A DNA stretch of 64,000 nucleotides, from assembly GCF_015207035.1 (NCBI RefSeq), contig NZ_JADEXQ010000008.1, forward strand, positions 1-64,000, written 5' to 3'. Positions 63,746 to 64,000 of the stretch are shown piece by piece. The position numbers and the translations under genes were made by a program. The notes under the pieces were generated by a model, which saw only the letters and a program-made list of their open reading frames with translations, had not been told where the DNA came from and ran no database searches. This DNA is from Romeriopsis navalis LEGE 11480 (GTDB lineage Bacteria > Cyanobacteriota > Cyanobacteriia > Leptolyngbyales > Leptolyngbyaceae). Numbering within the stretch: the stretch's first letter is position 1; each line of letters begins with the position of its first letter.

Positions 63746-64000
63746 TTGGAAATTACCTTCCTCGGTACGAGCTCTGGGGTGCCGACCCGATCGCGAAACG
63801 TCTCTGGCGTGGTCATGAAACTACCCCAGCGGGCCGAATTATGGCTATTTGACTGCGGCGAAGGCACACAACACCAACTGATCAAGAGTGACTTACGATC
63901 GAGCCAGATCCGCCGGATTTTCATCACCCATATGCATGGCGACCATATTTTTGGGTTGATGGGTTTGCTGGCTAGCTGCGGTCTGGCCGGAAATGTGGAA
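63746..64000 (+). CDS. rnz: Ribonuclease Z, N-terminal part (cut by window edge)
   Basis: The first 85 codons of tRNA 3'-end processing endonuclease RNase Z, a zinc-dependent metallo-beta-lactamase-fold enzyme. The reading frame runs off the window end. It shows the N-terminal strand [17 protein letters not shown], the [11 protein letters not shown] motif and the metal-binding HxHxDH in FITHMHGDH. The start is a TTG at 63746, because an in-frame stop lies at 63731-63733 and no ATG or GTG lies between. The stop and the zinc residues of the second half are outside the window. Confidence 0.9.
   Translation, partial: MEITFLGTSSGVPTRSRNVSGVVMKLPQRAELWLFDCGEGTQHQLIKSDLRSSQIRRIFITHMHGDHIFGLMGLLASCGLAGNVE

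Overview
The window comes from a cyanobacterium. It carries an NDH-1 subunit of the cyanobacterial NdhD type, a HupE/UreJ-type membrane protein, a carotenoid oxygenase, a Uma2-family protein and cyanobacterial-style DUF11 surface proteins, and the octamer GCGATCGC and its core CGATCG recur in the genes. The sequence does not fix the genus. No rRNA, tRNA, CRISPR array, transposase or phage gene was recognised.

Region by region. (1) 1-12.1 kb is mostly housekeeping: a PilT-like pilus ATPase with a duplicated N-terminal domain, ndhD, a Uma2 protein, panB and lipA (minus strand), a CheY-like regulator, recR and a HIT protein (minus strand), then comM and purB. (2) 12.1-13.3 kb holds a HupE/UreJ-type membrane protein. 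(3) 13.4-37.6 kb is a nonribosomal peptide (NRPS) cluster. Its order is: ornithine cyclodeaminase family protein, acyl-CoA dehydrogenase, stand-alone adenylation (A) enzyme, carrier protein, NRPS 1 (C-A-T-E with a PP-loop ATPase inside the A domain), NRPS 2a (C plus the front of an A domain), methyltransferase, glycosyltransferase, NRPS 2b (the back of that A domain, T, E), then two tandem C-T-TE proteins and a convergent ABC exporter. (4) 37.9-50.1 kb is a minus-strand cluster of five exported proteins: a vWA protein, a large predicted outer-membrane barrel, an SdrD-B/DUF11 protein, a small DUF11 protein and a large DUF11 protein. (5) 50.9-64 kb is mixed: a GT-C glycosyltransferase, YajQ, a MAPEG protein, a SLOG-fold protein, a carotenoid oxygenase, a metallophosphoesterase, a prohibitin-like protein, a TPR protein, a sigma-like factor, a membrane-anchored VOC protein, DUF58, SpoIID-like, and the start of RNase Z at the window edge.

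The NRPS cluster is the strongest candidate for an undescribed system. Both modular A domains are broken at the same place, between core motifs A8 and A9/A10. In NRPS 1 a PP-loop ATP-pyrophosphatase domain with seven motif cysteines (CxxC, CxxC, CxxCxxC) is fused in frame, and the A-domain pocket read by eye (D-L-T-K-I-G-E-V-G) matches the asparagine code. This suggests on-line conversion of an amide to a thioamide or amidine. In NRPS 2 the A domain is split into two proteins whose genes are separated by complete methyltransferase and glycosyltransferase genes.

A working model, which is inference, is as follows. A proline-type starter is made, loaded and perhaps oxidised by the first four proteins. 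NRPS 1 adds a modified D-Asn, and the split module adds a second D-residue that may be methylated or glycosylated. One of two C-T-TE proteins with Cys-type thioesterases releases the chain, and the ABC protein exports it. No MbtH protein or phosphopantetheinyl transferase is visible in the window.
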